NCBI RefSeq assembly: GCF_003315345.1
Contig: NZ_QNRO01000007.1
Location: forward strand, 88,001-152,000
DNA length: 64,000 bases
Source of the DNA: Marinobacter pelagius
GTDB lineage: Bacteria > Pseudomonadota > Gammaproteobacteria > Pseudomonadales > Oleiphilaceae
Direction of reading: 5' to 3'
Each line of letters opens with the position of its first letter. The stretch's first letter is position 1. The notes below the pieces were generated by a model. That model was not told where the DNA came from and did no database searches. It saw only the letters and a list, made by a program, of their open reading frames with translations. The translations under genes and the position numbers were made by a program. Positions 36,985-43,832 of the stretch are shown here, piece by piece.

Positions 36985-37262
36985 GTGGCGGCGCTGGCCC
37001 GGTATCGCTGCGAACGGATTCGGGCTCTGACGGATCAAGCTGCCGACAAGTTCCAGATAGGTAGTTTTATGGAGCCGATACCGAGAGGTTCTGGGGTAAG
37101 GAGTTCTGTGGAGCCGTTCGGCAACGCCTTCACAATTGTGTTGCCGCAAAACCGACGCTGGCCTGGTGCCGCTGCGAACGGATCCCGTCTCTGGAGGATC
37201 AAACCGCTGAACGCTTCGAGGCAGGTAGTTTTATGGAGCCGACGCCAGGAAGCTAACTGAGT
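36985..37262. repeat. Degenerate about 170-bp repeats, first block
   Basis: One full and one partial unit. Recognisable blocks recur: CCGCTGCGAACGGAT..., AGGTAGTTTTATGGAGCCGA (37057 and 37224), then GTTCTGTGGAGCCGTTCGGC and AACGCCTTCACAATTGTG (37095-37140). Read in one frame each unit encodes a piece resembling the toxin-binding (DUF2384) domain of the gene at 38180 (for example LAWCRCERIPSLEDQTAERF), so the units look like decayed partial copies of that antitoxin. The same blocks recur at 37905-38135. There is no intact gene between 36,849 and 37,269. Confidence 0.6.
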
Positions 37263-37269
37263 CATAGTG

Positions 37270-37695
37270 ATGAACCCAGTAAACCTCGACCGAATACATG
37301 ACCTCATGCAAAACGGGCTCTATTCCGGGTGTGTTGCGATCATCAAAAACGAGGAGGTAGGGGAAGCTACCCTAAATCACCTGAGCGAGAAGGCACGGCA
37401 ATGGTATCGCTCAGTACGCGTATTTAACTTGGACAAGGAAAGCCCTGAGCAACTGCTCTTGTGTGACTCTGAGCTTGTTGTTGTGCATGGTTTTGAACAA
37501 TGCTCTTCCCAAAGGCCTGAAACCTACGCGGCGCGGTCGGCACTGGAGAACAGAAGGTACAAGGGGTTATTTGCGATCCTATGCCTGAACAGGGAGGCGT
37601 TCCGGCACCACTTTTGTAATCCCGCCCATCCCTTTTACCATTTCTGTGGCGAAATTGAGGAGGGACAAATAAGTGATCTCATTGACGGCGGGTAG
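37270..37695 (+). CDS. Hypothetical protein in antitoxin-rich segment
   Basis: 141 residues from ATG 37270 (GTG 37267 overlaps it). A soluble alpha/beta protein without recognised motif: SGCVAIIKNEEVGEATLNHL, QLLLCDSELVVVHGFEQCSS and REAFRHHFCNPAHPFYHFCG. The pattern is that of a small nucleotide-processing or PIN/toxin-like domain but nothing diagnostic is seen. Its last codons (DLIDGG, bases GACGGCGGGTA) match the 3' ends of the antitoxin-like genes at 38386 and 39101, and the same minus-strand neighbour follows in decayed form. It therefore belongs to the same shuffled set of small genes. Confidence 0.55.
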   Translation: MNPVNLDRIHDLMQNGLYSGCVAIIKNEEVGEATLNHLSEKARQWYRSVRVFNLDKESPEQLLLCDSELVVVHGFEQCSSQRPETYAARSALENRRYKGLFAILCLNREAFRHHFCNPAHPFYHFCGEIEEGQISDLIDGG

Positions 37696-37866
37696 GCGTA
37701 ACCGGGGCGGCTTGATCGCACCCTCGATAGAGCCTATCCATGCCTCTGGTGTAATCCGGATCGCAGTACTCCCTCATGCGAACCGTGTTTTTGTGAGTGG
37801 CCCGGCGAGCGAAGAAGCCTTCAGCATCGTCTGGCTGTAGCAGTAAGCGCTATTCTGCGTTGGCTC
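37696..37866 (-). pseudogene. Decayed copy of the 60-residue gene at 38396-38578
   Basis: On the minus strand the middle of this segment encodes DDAEGFFARRATHKNTVRM and REYCDPDYTRGMDRLY, nearly identical to the intact gene 0.7 kb away, but both ends are frameshifted. It sits downstream of, and convergent with, the gene ending at 37695, exactly as the intact copy sits after the gene ending at 38386. The block was duplicated together with the neighbouring gene end. Confidence 0.65.
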
Positions 37867-37904
37867 ATAAGCATCGCTCCGGAAAACACTAGATTGAACG
37901 AACG

Positions 37905-38160
37905 GTTCTGGGTTGGGTAGTTGGGTGAAACCGTTCGGCAACGTCTTCACAATTGTGTTGCCGCCGAGCGGACGCTGGTTTGGTACCGCTGCCAACGGAT
38001 TCTTTCTCTGGAGCGGGTTAAAACCGCTGAACGGTTCCAGGCAGGTAGTTTTATGGAACCGATGCCGGACGGTTCCAGGGCAGGGAGTTCTGTGGAGCCG
38101 TTCGGCAACGCCTTCACAATGTTGTTGCCGTTGCGCCCAGCCACGGCAACCGGTAGGACA
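37905..38160. repeat. Degenerate about 170-bp repeats, second block
   Basis: Carries the same blocks as 36985-37262: CCGTTCGGCAACGTCTTCAC (37929) and again CCGTTCGGCAACGCCTTCAC (38098), AGGTAGTTTTATGGAACCGA (38044), and a TTTGGTACCGCTGCCAACGG unit. One frame gives LVWYRCQRILSLERVKTAER, another partial echo of the antitoxin domain encoded just downstream. Confidence 0.6.
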
Positions 38161-38179
38161 ACCAATACCAGGAGCGGGC

Positions 38180-38386
38180 ATGGACCTCACCAAAGAACAG
38201 ATCCGGACGGACATTCTCAAGCGTGTGCAGCGCTGGGCCGACTCCGACGCCGCCGCGTTGGCCTGGTACCGGTCGGAAAGGATTCCGTCTCTGGGCGATC
38301 GCACCCCGGAAGAACTGGTCAACCAGGGCCGGAGCGACGAGGTACGCGCCTACCTGGCGCATCTGTCGGACGGCGGGTATGCGTGA
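38180..38386 (+). CDS. Small antitoxin-like protein with DUF2384 (MbcA/ParS/Xre toxin-binding) domain
   Basis: 68 residues from ATG 38180 (AGGAG upstream). It is almost entirely the C-terminal toxin-binding domain of Xre/MbcA-type antitoxins: ALAWYRSERIPSLGDRTPEE, LVNQGRSDEVRAYLAHLSDG. A DNA-binding domain and a RES-type toxin gene are both missing next to it, so it is an orphan or solo antitoxin. Its last 18 bases are shared with the genes ending at 37695 and 39101, and partial decayed copies of it make up the neighbouring repeats. Confidence 0.7.
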   Translation: MDLTKEQIRTDILKRVQRWADSDAAALAWYRSERIPSLGDRTPEELVNQGRSDEVRAYLAHLSDGGYA

Positions 38387-38395
38387 CCGAGACGG

Positions 38396-38578
38396 TCAGA
38401 ACCGCCGACGACCGCGCCGGGGTGGTTTGATCGCGCCATTGAAGAGCGCGTCCATGCCTCTGGCGTAATCCGGATCGCGATACTCCCTCATGCGAACCGC
38501 GTCCTTGTGCGCGGCCCGGCGAGCGAAGAAACCTTCAGCGTCGTCTGGAGAGGCGGGTGCTTTCTTGCATTGGGCCAT
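38396..38578 (-). CDS. Small conserved basic protein, duplicated nearby
   Basis: 60 residues from ATG 38578 (GGGAG upstream; GTG 38587 is an alternative). A charged protein with EGFFARRAAHKDAVRMREYR in the middle and a basic end PPRRGRRRF. I do not recognise a family. Reality is supported by the second, degenerate copy at 37696-37866, whose middle changes mostly at silent or conservative positions. It is convergent with the DUF2384 gene, 9 bases between the stops. Confidence 0.5.
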   Translation of the reverse strand: MAQCKKAPASPDDAEGFFARRAAHKDAVRMREYRDPDYARGMDALFNGAIKPPRRGRRRF

Positions 38579-38637
38579 AAAAATCACTCCCGAATGAAAG
38601 GGCGTTTTCCGTCACCGGACAGGATACCGCGTCAAAA

Positions 38638-38728
38638 GGACACTTTCAGGGTACCGAATGAACCATTGGGACAGATTTAAGGGTCCCGATGAACCAAAGG
38701 GACAGTTTCAGGGTGCCGGATGAACCAT
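38638..38728. repeat. Three tandem units of about 30 bp
   Basis: Units at 38638-38667, 38668-38698 and 38699-38728 share GGGACAGtTTcAgGGT and CCGgATGAACCA. The segment 38,579-38,864 holds no gene. Remnants of transposon ends or a protein-binding array are both possible. Confidence 0.65.
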
Positions 38729-38864
38729 CGTTACTGTGACATAATAGGGTAAAGCCGGCAAAAAGCGCGGTTTTGGGGTGGTAACAGGCCACCGGTTCAC
38801 TGCCCCTGGGTCAATCTGGTTCGTCCTTTGGTTCGCGACTAGGGACCGCCCGGAAGGAAATGCC

Positions 38865-39101
38865 ATGAATAAAAAACGCCTAACTGAAAAAGACCTGCTC
38901 GAAGGCCTGGATGCCCATACAGCCCACGCCGACGAGCTGGCGCAACCGCTTCCGCAGGAACTGACGCCGCTGGAGCGGCTGAAAGGCTCCGTCAAACGCT
39001 ACGAGCGCCCCTGGATCCGGTTTGGGGCGAGTGGTTTGAGTCGGAGGAGCGCCGAGGTTCGCGCCTACCTGGCGCACCTGACGGACGGCGGATATGCGTG
39101 A
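38865..39101 (+). CDS. Chimeric small antitoxin-like protein
   Basis: 78 residues from ATG 38865 (GGAAGGAAATGCC upstream). Residues 1-47 (LTEKDLLEGLDAHTAHADEL; LTPLERLKGSVKRYERP) are nearly identical to the protein at 39499. After WIRFGASGLSRRS the sequence switches to AEVRAYLAHLTDGGYA, the tail of the DUF2384 protein at 38180. The switch occurs where the relative at 39499 reads LDPVWEEWFESEE in the same DNA but another frame, so a frameshift plus recombination formed this gene. It may be a non-functional fusion. Confidence 0.5.
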   Translation: MNKKRLTEKDLLEGLDAHTAHADELAQPLPQELTPLERLKGSVKRYERPWIRFGASGLSRRSAEVRAYLAHLTDGGYA

Positions 39102-39183
39102 AAGGGCAACGTATTATCAGAGTACACCCACCTCGTCAGATATGGGGTGGTATACACTGGCAGGAAATGCAGGGAGCTCCACA

Positions 39184-39396
39184 ATGGCAACAAAATACTC
39201 AATCGAACCAGACGCCAAGCTCGCCAGCCTGGCCAAAGATATGTTCCACGGAGATGACGAAGGGGCAAGGCGCTGGCTTAAAAGTCCCGCCCGCCAGTTT
39301 AACGGCGAGAGCCCCGTAGAGCACGCGCAGACTGAGCAAGGTGCTCGGGAAGTAGAAGCGCTGATTGGCCGCATCCGACACGGAGTGCTTTCGTGA
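39184..39396 (+). CDS. Antitoxin-like protein with DUF2384-type C-terminus
   Basis: 70 residues from ATG 39184. The last about 45 residues fit the MbcA/ParS/Xre antitoxin toxin-binding domain: RRWLKSPARQFNGESPVEHA, then REVEALIGRIRHGVLS. No partner toxin of RES type is adjacent. It is one of five or six small antitoxin-like genes crowded between 37 and 43 kb. Confidence 0.65.
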   Translation: MATKYSIEPDAKLASLAKDMFHGDDEGARRWLKSPARQFNGESPVEHAQTEQGAREVEALIGRIRHGVLS

Positions 39397-39498
39397 AATT
39401 GGCTAGGGGTGCCTGAACTCCAATTGAAAAGCTGATTTTATTGAAAGGGCTCTCAGTCTGTCTGACACCTACGGGCAGGAAATACGGAGTACGCCACC

Positions 39499-39744
39499 AT
39501 GCCACTAAAGCGCCCAACCGAAAAAGACCTGCTGGACGGCCTCGATGCCCACACGGCCCACGCCGACGAGCTGGCGCAACCGCTTCCGCAGGAACTGACA
39601 CCATTGGAACGACTGAAAGGTTCCGTCAAACGCTACGAGCGCCCCCTGGATCCGGTCTGGGAGGAATGGTTTGAGTCGGAGGAGCACGTGACCGGCGATT
39701 TCATGGACGACCGGGATCAGCCACCGAAAGGCCGTAAGGAATGA
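39499..39744 (+). CDS. VapB-like antitoxin protein
   Basis: 81 residues. A first segment RPTEKDLLDGLDAHTAHADE is followed by LERLKGSVKRYERPLDPVW and then EEWFESEEHVTGDFMDDRDQ, which resembles the toxin-wrapping tail of VapB antitoxins (W-x-x-W-F ... V-x-x-D-F-M-x-x-R-x-Q-P). The stop overlaps the ATG of the next gene (ATGA), so the 138-residue protein that follows is the likely partner. Two relatives lie at 38865 and 42849. Confidence 0.6.
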   Translation: MPLKRPTEKDLLDGLDAHTAHADELAQPLPQELTPLERLKGSVKRYERPLDPVWEEWFESEEHVTGDFMDDRDQPPKGRKE

Positions 39745-40157
39745 GCGCCTATATCACGGGCCTTGCCGCTCTGTGCATTCCGCACGAGGGCAGAATCAAA
39801 CCGTTCTGGCACAGTCTTCGTGCACCGGATACCAACTGGAGTGTCGCCGGCCGGAATTACCCGGATACCTCAAACCTGTTCGGGGACCGGGAGCTCGTCG
39901 ATGTGTCGGAGTACCTGGTCCTGGCCGGGATTCAGACCACCCTGTTCCGGTGTGCCAGCTATGAGCGGGCGGTGTTCGATCTGCTGTACCACCACATCGA
40001 ACAGAACAACCGACCCGTGCCGAATGTGCAGCCGTCGGACCTGGATGATGTAGTGGACTTTGAGGTGATTCAGGGCTGGATCCGGGAGTGGGAACGGGCT
40101 GGGCGACTGAAACAAGGGAAGGCCATGCGGAGCTGGCTTAACATTGAAGATCCGTAG
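39741..40157 (+). CDS. Hypothetical protein translationally coupled to the VapB-like gene
   Basis: 138 residues starting in an ATGA overlap with the preceding antitoxin-like gene. A soluble protein with FWHSLRAPDTNWSVAGRNYP and YERAVFDLLYHHIEQNNRP. It lacks the acidic PIN-domain pattern expected of a VapC toxin, so partner toxin is only a positional guess. A short antitoxin-sized gene follows 13 bases later. Confidence 0.6.
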   Translation: MSAYITGLAALCIPHEGRIKPFWHSLRAPDTNWSVAGRNYPDTSNLFGDRELVDVSEYLVLAGIQTTLFRCASYERAVFDLLYHHIEQNNRPVPNVQPSDLDDVVDFEVIQGWIREWERAGRLKQGKAMRSWLNIEDP

Positions 40158-40170
40158 GTGGAAATTCAGC

Positions 40171-40413
40171 ATGAACACACAACCCAGCATCAGGTCCTAT
40201 ATCACAGACTTGGCCGATCAACTCGGTATACGGTATCAGGCTACGCCCGAAGATGCGTTGGCTGTCATCGCTGCACGGCTGGCTGGTGATGGGGTGGTGA
40301 CCGATGAGACCGAAGATCTGATTGTCGCGCTTAAACGAGCTGGGGCGATCAATGGCAGAGAAATGGTTGCTCTACTGGGTCGGCATTTGGATGAGAAGTT
40401 TCCAGCGCAGTAA
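40171..40413 (+). CDS. Small hypothetical protein
   Basis: 80 residues from ATG 40171. A helical protein (SYITDLADQLGIRYQATPED; ETEDLIVALKRAGAINGREM). No family recognised. It is spaced 13 bases after the preceding gene and probably belongs to the same transcript. An imperfect hairpin (40428-40453) follows. Confidence 0.55.
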   Translation: MNTQPSIRSYITDLADQLGIRYQATPEDALAVIAARLAGDGVVTDETEDLIVALKRAGAINGREMVALLGRHLDEKFPAQ

Positions 40414-40427
40414 TTAAGCACTCCAAA

Positions 40428-40453
40428 GAACAACACCCTCTCGGGTGATGTTC
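40428..40453. terminator. Hairpin after the small-gene operon
   Basis: GAACAACACCC and GGGTGATGTTC pair with one mismatch around a TCTC loop. There is no T-run, so termination is a guess from position between convergent genes. Confidence 0.4.
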
Positions 40454-40548
40454 TGAAGCAGGGCCGGGTTGGAGTAGCCAGTTGGATTAGCCCATTCACT
40501 CTCCCAAACCGGCAGAGCCTGAATTGAGCCCTTCTGCCGTCATTTTTG

Positions 40549-41274
40549 TTACTCGTTCCGGGTTAAAGGGTTGGATCCTACTGTGTCCTCATCATACCGC
40601 CCCAACTCCTGATCCAAGGCTGTTAATTCGTCCAGCGCGGCAAGACGTGCGTTATAGTCGATGCTCTCGAAACCGGGCGGAGTAAGAAGCTCGTGTTCGA
40701 GCGCCCAATCCATAAAGGGCAGCAATCGTGCAATGTTCCGGGCGTCATCCACACCGCGATGCGGCCGCCCCTCAAAGGCCAGGTCATGGAACGCCAACGC
40801 ACTGGCCAGCCCCGTTTTTTTCTTCTGGCCGGTGGATCGCCGCCAGATTCGTTTCAGATTCAGGTGCGGACAGGCCAGGAAGCGCGGGGCGATGCCGTGG
40901 GTTTCGCTTTCGGCCTGGATATGGTGTCGATCGTAGTTGCCCCAACTGCACCAGACCAGGGACTCGGCAGGCCGACCTAACCACTCATCCAAGGCGCGAA
41001 CCACCTCGGGGTAGACTTGGGCAGCATTCACCATGGCCTGAGTAATCCCGGTCAGAGAACGGCAAAACGCGCTGAGATCCGGGTTCCGGACTGGCCGCAC
41101 CAGGAACGACCGGCTATCCATTAGCTCGCCGGCACGGGTCGCCAGCGCACACCCGAATTCGATGATTTCCATGTTCCCGATGCTCTGGCGTTCGCCATTT
41201 GGCAACCGGGAGTTTTCCCAGCAGGTGGCTTCCAGGTCCACGATCAAAAGGGGGTTGTCGTTGGATGCGGTCAT
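40549..41274 (-). CDS. DEDDh 3'-5' exonuclease (DnaQ/ERI-1-like)
   Basis: 241 residues. Exonuclease motifs: I LLIVDLEATCWENS (Asp-x-Glu), II SWGNYDRHHIQAESE, III HRGVDDARNIARLLPF (His and Asp). The layout matches 3'hExo/KapD-type enzymes that trim nucleic acids one nucleotide at a time using two metal ions. All catalytic residues are present. Base composition is close to the host rather than to the AT-rich island parts. The first copy of the repeat family described at 41272-41772 overlaps its start codon, so the same DNA-binding protein could control it. Confidence 0.87.
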   Translation of the reverse strand: MTASNDNPLLIVDLEATCWENSRLPNGERQSIGNMEIIEFGCALATRAGELMDSRSFLVRPVRNPDLSAFCRSLTGITQAMVNAAQVYPEVVRALDEWLGRPAESLVWCSWGNYDRHHIQAESETHGIAPRFLACPHLNLKRIWRRSTGQKKKTGLASALAFHDLAFEGRPHRGVDDARNIARLLPFMDWALEHELLTPPGFESIDYNARLAALDELTALDQELGRYDEDTVGSNPLTRNE

Positions 41275-41772
41275 AGGAAGTTACATGCGATAGCTAGGGC
41301 AGTGAAAGGCAACAAAATTGTGAATCTGTTGCCGAAGCGAGCGGCGTCAGGCCGCCTTCACTATACCGAGGGCAGCTATCGAATGGCATAGGAAGTTTGA
41401 TGCGATGGGGAATGTTCCGCGTGTACCTATCTCCACGCCTAAGGTAGTCCGTGTGTACCTACCTCGAAGGCCTGAAAGTGAGCGCAAATCCCGAAAAAAC
41501 AAAGAAATACGGCTAGAGTCATCCGGGGAATCTACACCAATTCAGCTTGAAGGTAGGTACAGACGGATTATTACAAAGTGCCTAATGTGTGCGCCCAATA
41601 CCAGAAGAGCAGTATATGAGGTAGGGAGTTTCATGCGATAACTGGGGACGAGCGGCAACCTCATTCACTATTACGAGGTGCGTTACCAGGTGGGATAGGT
41701 AGGTTTATGCGAAAGTTAATGCTCCGCGTGTACCTACCTTCCCACACTAGATAGCCCGCATGTACCTACCTT
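41272..41772. repeat. Interspersed iteron-like repeats upstream of a kfrA-like gene
   Basis: Family 1 (TAGGnAGnTTnATGCGA) occurs at 41272-41290, 41387-41405, 41619-41640 and 41694-41712. Family 2 (CGnGTGTACCTACCT) occurs at 41418-41432, 41450-41464, 41725-41739 and 41757-41771, and inverted (AGGTAGGTAC) at 41551-41560. The two families share the AGGTAGGT core. They fill the gene-free stretch 41,275-41,914. A run of TTTC repeats lies at about 41,840-41,875. The arrangement resembles iterons or binding sites of a plasmid partition/replication regulator. Confidence 0.75.
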
Positions 41773-41914
41773 TACAAATTTAAAGCCCCAGTGGGCTGGA
41801 CCTAACTCTCTGGTTGATCTGCTCACACCCACGATTTTTTACTTTCTTTCTTTTTCCTTTCTTTCTTTCTTTCTGCATATAATCCCGGACTACGTTTATC
41901 ATTGGAGCTGACCT

Positions 41915-42499
41915 ATGCGACCGGCCGAAATAGCGAATCAAGAAATCATTGAAGCTGGAAAAAAACTGCAGTCCACAGGAAAGAATATCACTGGCTACGG
42001 GCTTCGCCGTGTTCTCGGCGCGGGAGATCCGAAGCGCCTGAAGTTCGTTTGGGATGAATATGTCAGCAAGGACAAAAGTGAAACAAACGATGATTTGCGC
42101 CTTCCGGCCGAGCTTGAGGACCTGGTAATTGAGCTTGAGAAGAACATTGTAGAACAGGTTCGTCCTATAGCGATTCAGCTCTATGACGGTGCTCTAAAGG
42201 CAGCGCAACGGCAGGTGTCGGAGACATCTCGTGAGCTCAAGCAATTAAAGTCCGAAATAGAGGCCGAGATTCTCGATGCGAACGCCATTATTGAAGACCT
42301 CGAGCAACGGCTTACGGATGCGTCTCAGCGACTTGCAGCAACGTCTGAAGAGCTGAAGCAATCGCAGGAAGCTCGGTATGAGTTCGAGCGACAAGCGATT
42401 ACTTTGGAAGCTGAGGTGAAACACCTCAGGGAGAACTCAACGTATGAAGAGTTGATGAAGCGAATTGTTGCGCTTGAAAGCAGAGGTCATAATGGTTGA
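41915..42499 (+). CDS. KfrA-like plasmid DNA-binding coiled-coil protein
   Basis: 194 residues with GGAG upstream. An N-terminal DNA-binding segment (IANQEIIEAGKKLQSTGKNI, TGYGLRRVLGAGDPKRLKFV, WDEYV) is typical of the plasmid replication region/KfrA N-terminal domain. A long alpha-helical coiled coil follows (about 60-190: LEDLEQRLTDASQRLAATSEE-type heptads). KfrA proteins of broad-host-range plasmids bind repeats in their own promoter and aid stable inheritance. The repeat array directly upstream fits autoregulation. No replication initiator or parA/parB is near, so it is an isolated plasmid-derived module. Confidence 0.8.
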   Translation: MRPAEIANQEIIEAGKKLQSTGKNITGYGLRRVLGAGDPKRLKFVWDEYVSKDKSETNDDLRLPAELEDLVIELEKNIVEQVRPIAIQLYDGALKAAQRQVSETSRELKQLKSEIEAEILDANAIIEDLEQRLTDASQRLAATSEELKQSQEARYEFERQAITLEAEVKHLRENSTYEELMKRIVALESRGHNG

Positions 42500-42848
42500 C
42501 CCTTTTCGATATGTCGGTGGCTATCATCGGAACATTACTACTTTACCCTTCTGAGTTGTGAAGCAAACTGGGCTAAATTGGAGAACGATTTACGCTTGGA
42601 TTATTTCAGCACCAAGTGACAGGAGGTACGGATTGAATGCTTTGCTCTGTCCCCATGACGAGGTTTTAGTACAAATCTTTAGTATGGGTACTAAAATTAA
42701 GTGGTTGATAGGAAAAGATAGGGCATGGGTCTGGTATAGTTTTCCTGGTAGTAGCTGCGAGATCTCGTCTTGAGCCTGTCGTTGTTGTTGGACCCATGGA
42801 TTTACCAGTTTGGTACACTAAAAGATAATCTTGAAGCGAGAGGTCCCC
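42500..42848. other. Gene-poor stretch
   Basis: About 350 bases. A 71-codon frame (42558-42773) exists but has no ribosome site and unremarkable codon use, so I do not call it. The ribosome site GAGAGG for the next gene is at its right edge. Confidence 0.4.
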
Positions 42849-43136
42849 ATGCAAAAGAAACGACCAACCGAGCAGGAGCTACTTAAAGACCCAGATGCCT
42901 TCGGAGCCCACGCAGACGAGTTGGCAGGGCCGCTTCCCCACGAGTCCGAACCCTTGGAGAGACTGAAAGGGTCAGTGAAGAAATTCGAGCGACCCACGGA
43001 CCCCGTTACTGATCCAGAAGATTGGGATGCTTGGTTTGACGGAGAAGGTGTTTCAGGAGATTTCATGAAAGACCATGGAGAGAAGCAAGAAATTGGTCAG
43101 AACCCGGACAACCCTCCTCCCAAGTTTCATTTTTGA
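42849..43136 (+). CDS. VapB-like antitoxin protein, diverged third family member
   Basis: 95 residues from ATG 42849 (GCGAGAGG upstream). It parallels the proteins at 38865 and 39499: RPTEQELLKDPDAFGAHADE, EPLERLKGSVKKFERPTDPV, then DAWFDGEGVSGDFMKDHGEK, a VapB-type toxin-wrapping tail. The extra acidic tail DPEDW...NPPPKFHF is unique to this copy. No toxin gene is directly downstream on the same strand. Confidence 0.6.
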   Translation: MQKKRPTEQELLKDPDAFGAHADELAGPLPHESEPLERLKGSVKKFERPTDPVTDPEDWDAWFDGEGVSGDFMKDHGEKQEIGQNPDNPPPKFHF

Positions 43137-43174
43137 TCTGGTGTGAGCCGGGTGCATTTTGACTTATAGATCTT

Positions 43175-43468
43175 TCATACGGGTCTTGCCTCACTTATTA
43201 CGGTCGCCCTGACTCTTATAGGCAAATCGCCTAGCGTAACCAGATCAATCTTTACTTTTAGCAGTGACTGAAGCTCATCCTGAAGGCCGCCCAAATCCAA
43301 CAACGTGGCACCGGGTAGTGGGTCCACCAGTAAATCTAGATCACTGGTATCGCCGTCATCTCCGCGAGCAACTGAGCCAAACACGCGTACATTTGTCACT
43401 GGGTAACGACGGGTAATTTCTCGAATTTCATTTCTGTACCGGCTAAAAACCTTGGAAGTCCTGCCCAT
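43175..43468 (-). CDS. MNT-type minimal nucleotidyltransferase (orphan MntA-like antitoxin)
   Basis: 97 residues. The catalytic signature GSVARGDDGDTSDLDLLVD (residues 31-49, Gly-Ser ... Asp-x-Asp) is intact, with a third acidic position in KVKIDLVTLGD. MntA proteins of the HEPN-MNT systems AMPylate and silence a HEPN ribonuclease. Here no HEPN (DUF86) gene lies on either side, so the partner has been lost or lies elsewhere. From 43,469 to 43,760 no gene is seen apart from the inverted repeat. Confidence 0.85.
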   Translation of the reverse strand: MGRTSKVFSRYRNEIREITRRYPVTNVRVFGSVARGDDGDTSDLDLLVDPLPGATLLDLGGLQDELQSLLKVKIDLVTLGDLPIRVRATVISEARPV

Positions 43469-43581
43469 ATCATTTCGCCTTGAATGCTCGCGTCTAATGC
43501 AATACTTGGTAGCCGTAAAACGTTCACACTTTGCTAGTAATAGCCTGCTTCCAGTTATGGGGCAATAGCTGGTTCATGCTA

Positions 43582-43609
43582 AGTGTCCACTAGAAAATAA
43601 GTGGACACT
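43582..43609. repeat. 10-bp inverted repeat with 8-base loop
   Basis: AGTGTCCACT and AGTGGACACT are perfect complements. No T-run follows. It lies between the MNT gene and the IS-end remnant, and could be a fused pair of transposon ends or a transcription stop. Confidence 0.55.
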
Positions 43610-43760
43610 AACCTGACGACGGTAGCGCCAGGCTCAAGATGTAATTACCGGGCGGTTACGAATCACTGCGCAGTGGTCACCGGTTTTCTGTTATGATGAC
43701 ACTGATCCAGCATCCCCCATTTAGTAGATTTTAGCAGCGAAACTTACTGATCACGAATAA

Positions 43761-43806
43761 CGGACATTACTAGGGAGTAGCTCGATTAAATAGCTGAGGC
43801 AGGTCA
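43761..43806. mobile_element. Solitary IS end related to the IS at 30825-32042
   Basis: 46 bases that align without gaps to the reverse complement of the left end of that IS (30825-30870), sharing CGGACATTACTAGGGA, ATTAAA and GCAGGTCA; about three quarters of positions are identical. The rest of the IS is absent. It lies between the recombinase operon and the cargo. Confidence 0.75.
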
Positions 43807-43832
43807 TGACAAGTAAGTGAGTGCGTCGAGAC

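Noticed and set aside
36805..37260. A 151-codon plus-strand frame after the HNH-like gene
   Set aside because: It runs out of the end of the preceding gene and through decayed repeats; different frames carry the antitoxin echoes, so it is not a single gene.
36985..38160. The degenerate repeats as a CRISPR array
   Set aside because: Units are about 170 bp, diverged, and lack short identical repeats with unique spacers; no cas genes are present.
37774..38322. A 182-codon minus-strand frame
   Set aside because: It crosses repeats, a decayed gene copy and the antisense of the DUF2384 gene; no start signal and no family resemblance.
41405..41641. A 78-codon frame in the kfrA upstream region
   Set aside because: Consists mainly of the repeat array; the apparent protein is a by-product of the repeats.
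42558..42773. A 71-codon frame between kfrA-like and antitoxin-like genes
   Set aside because: No ribosome site and no recognisable motif; left as gene-poor sequence.
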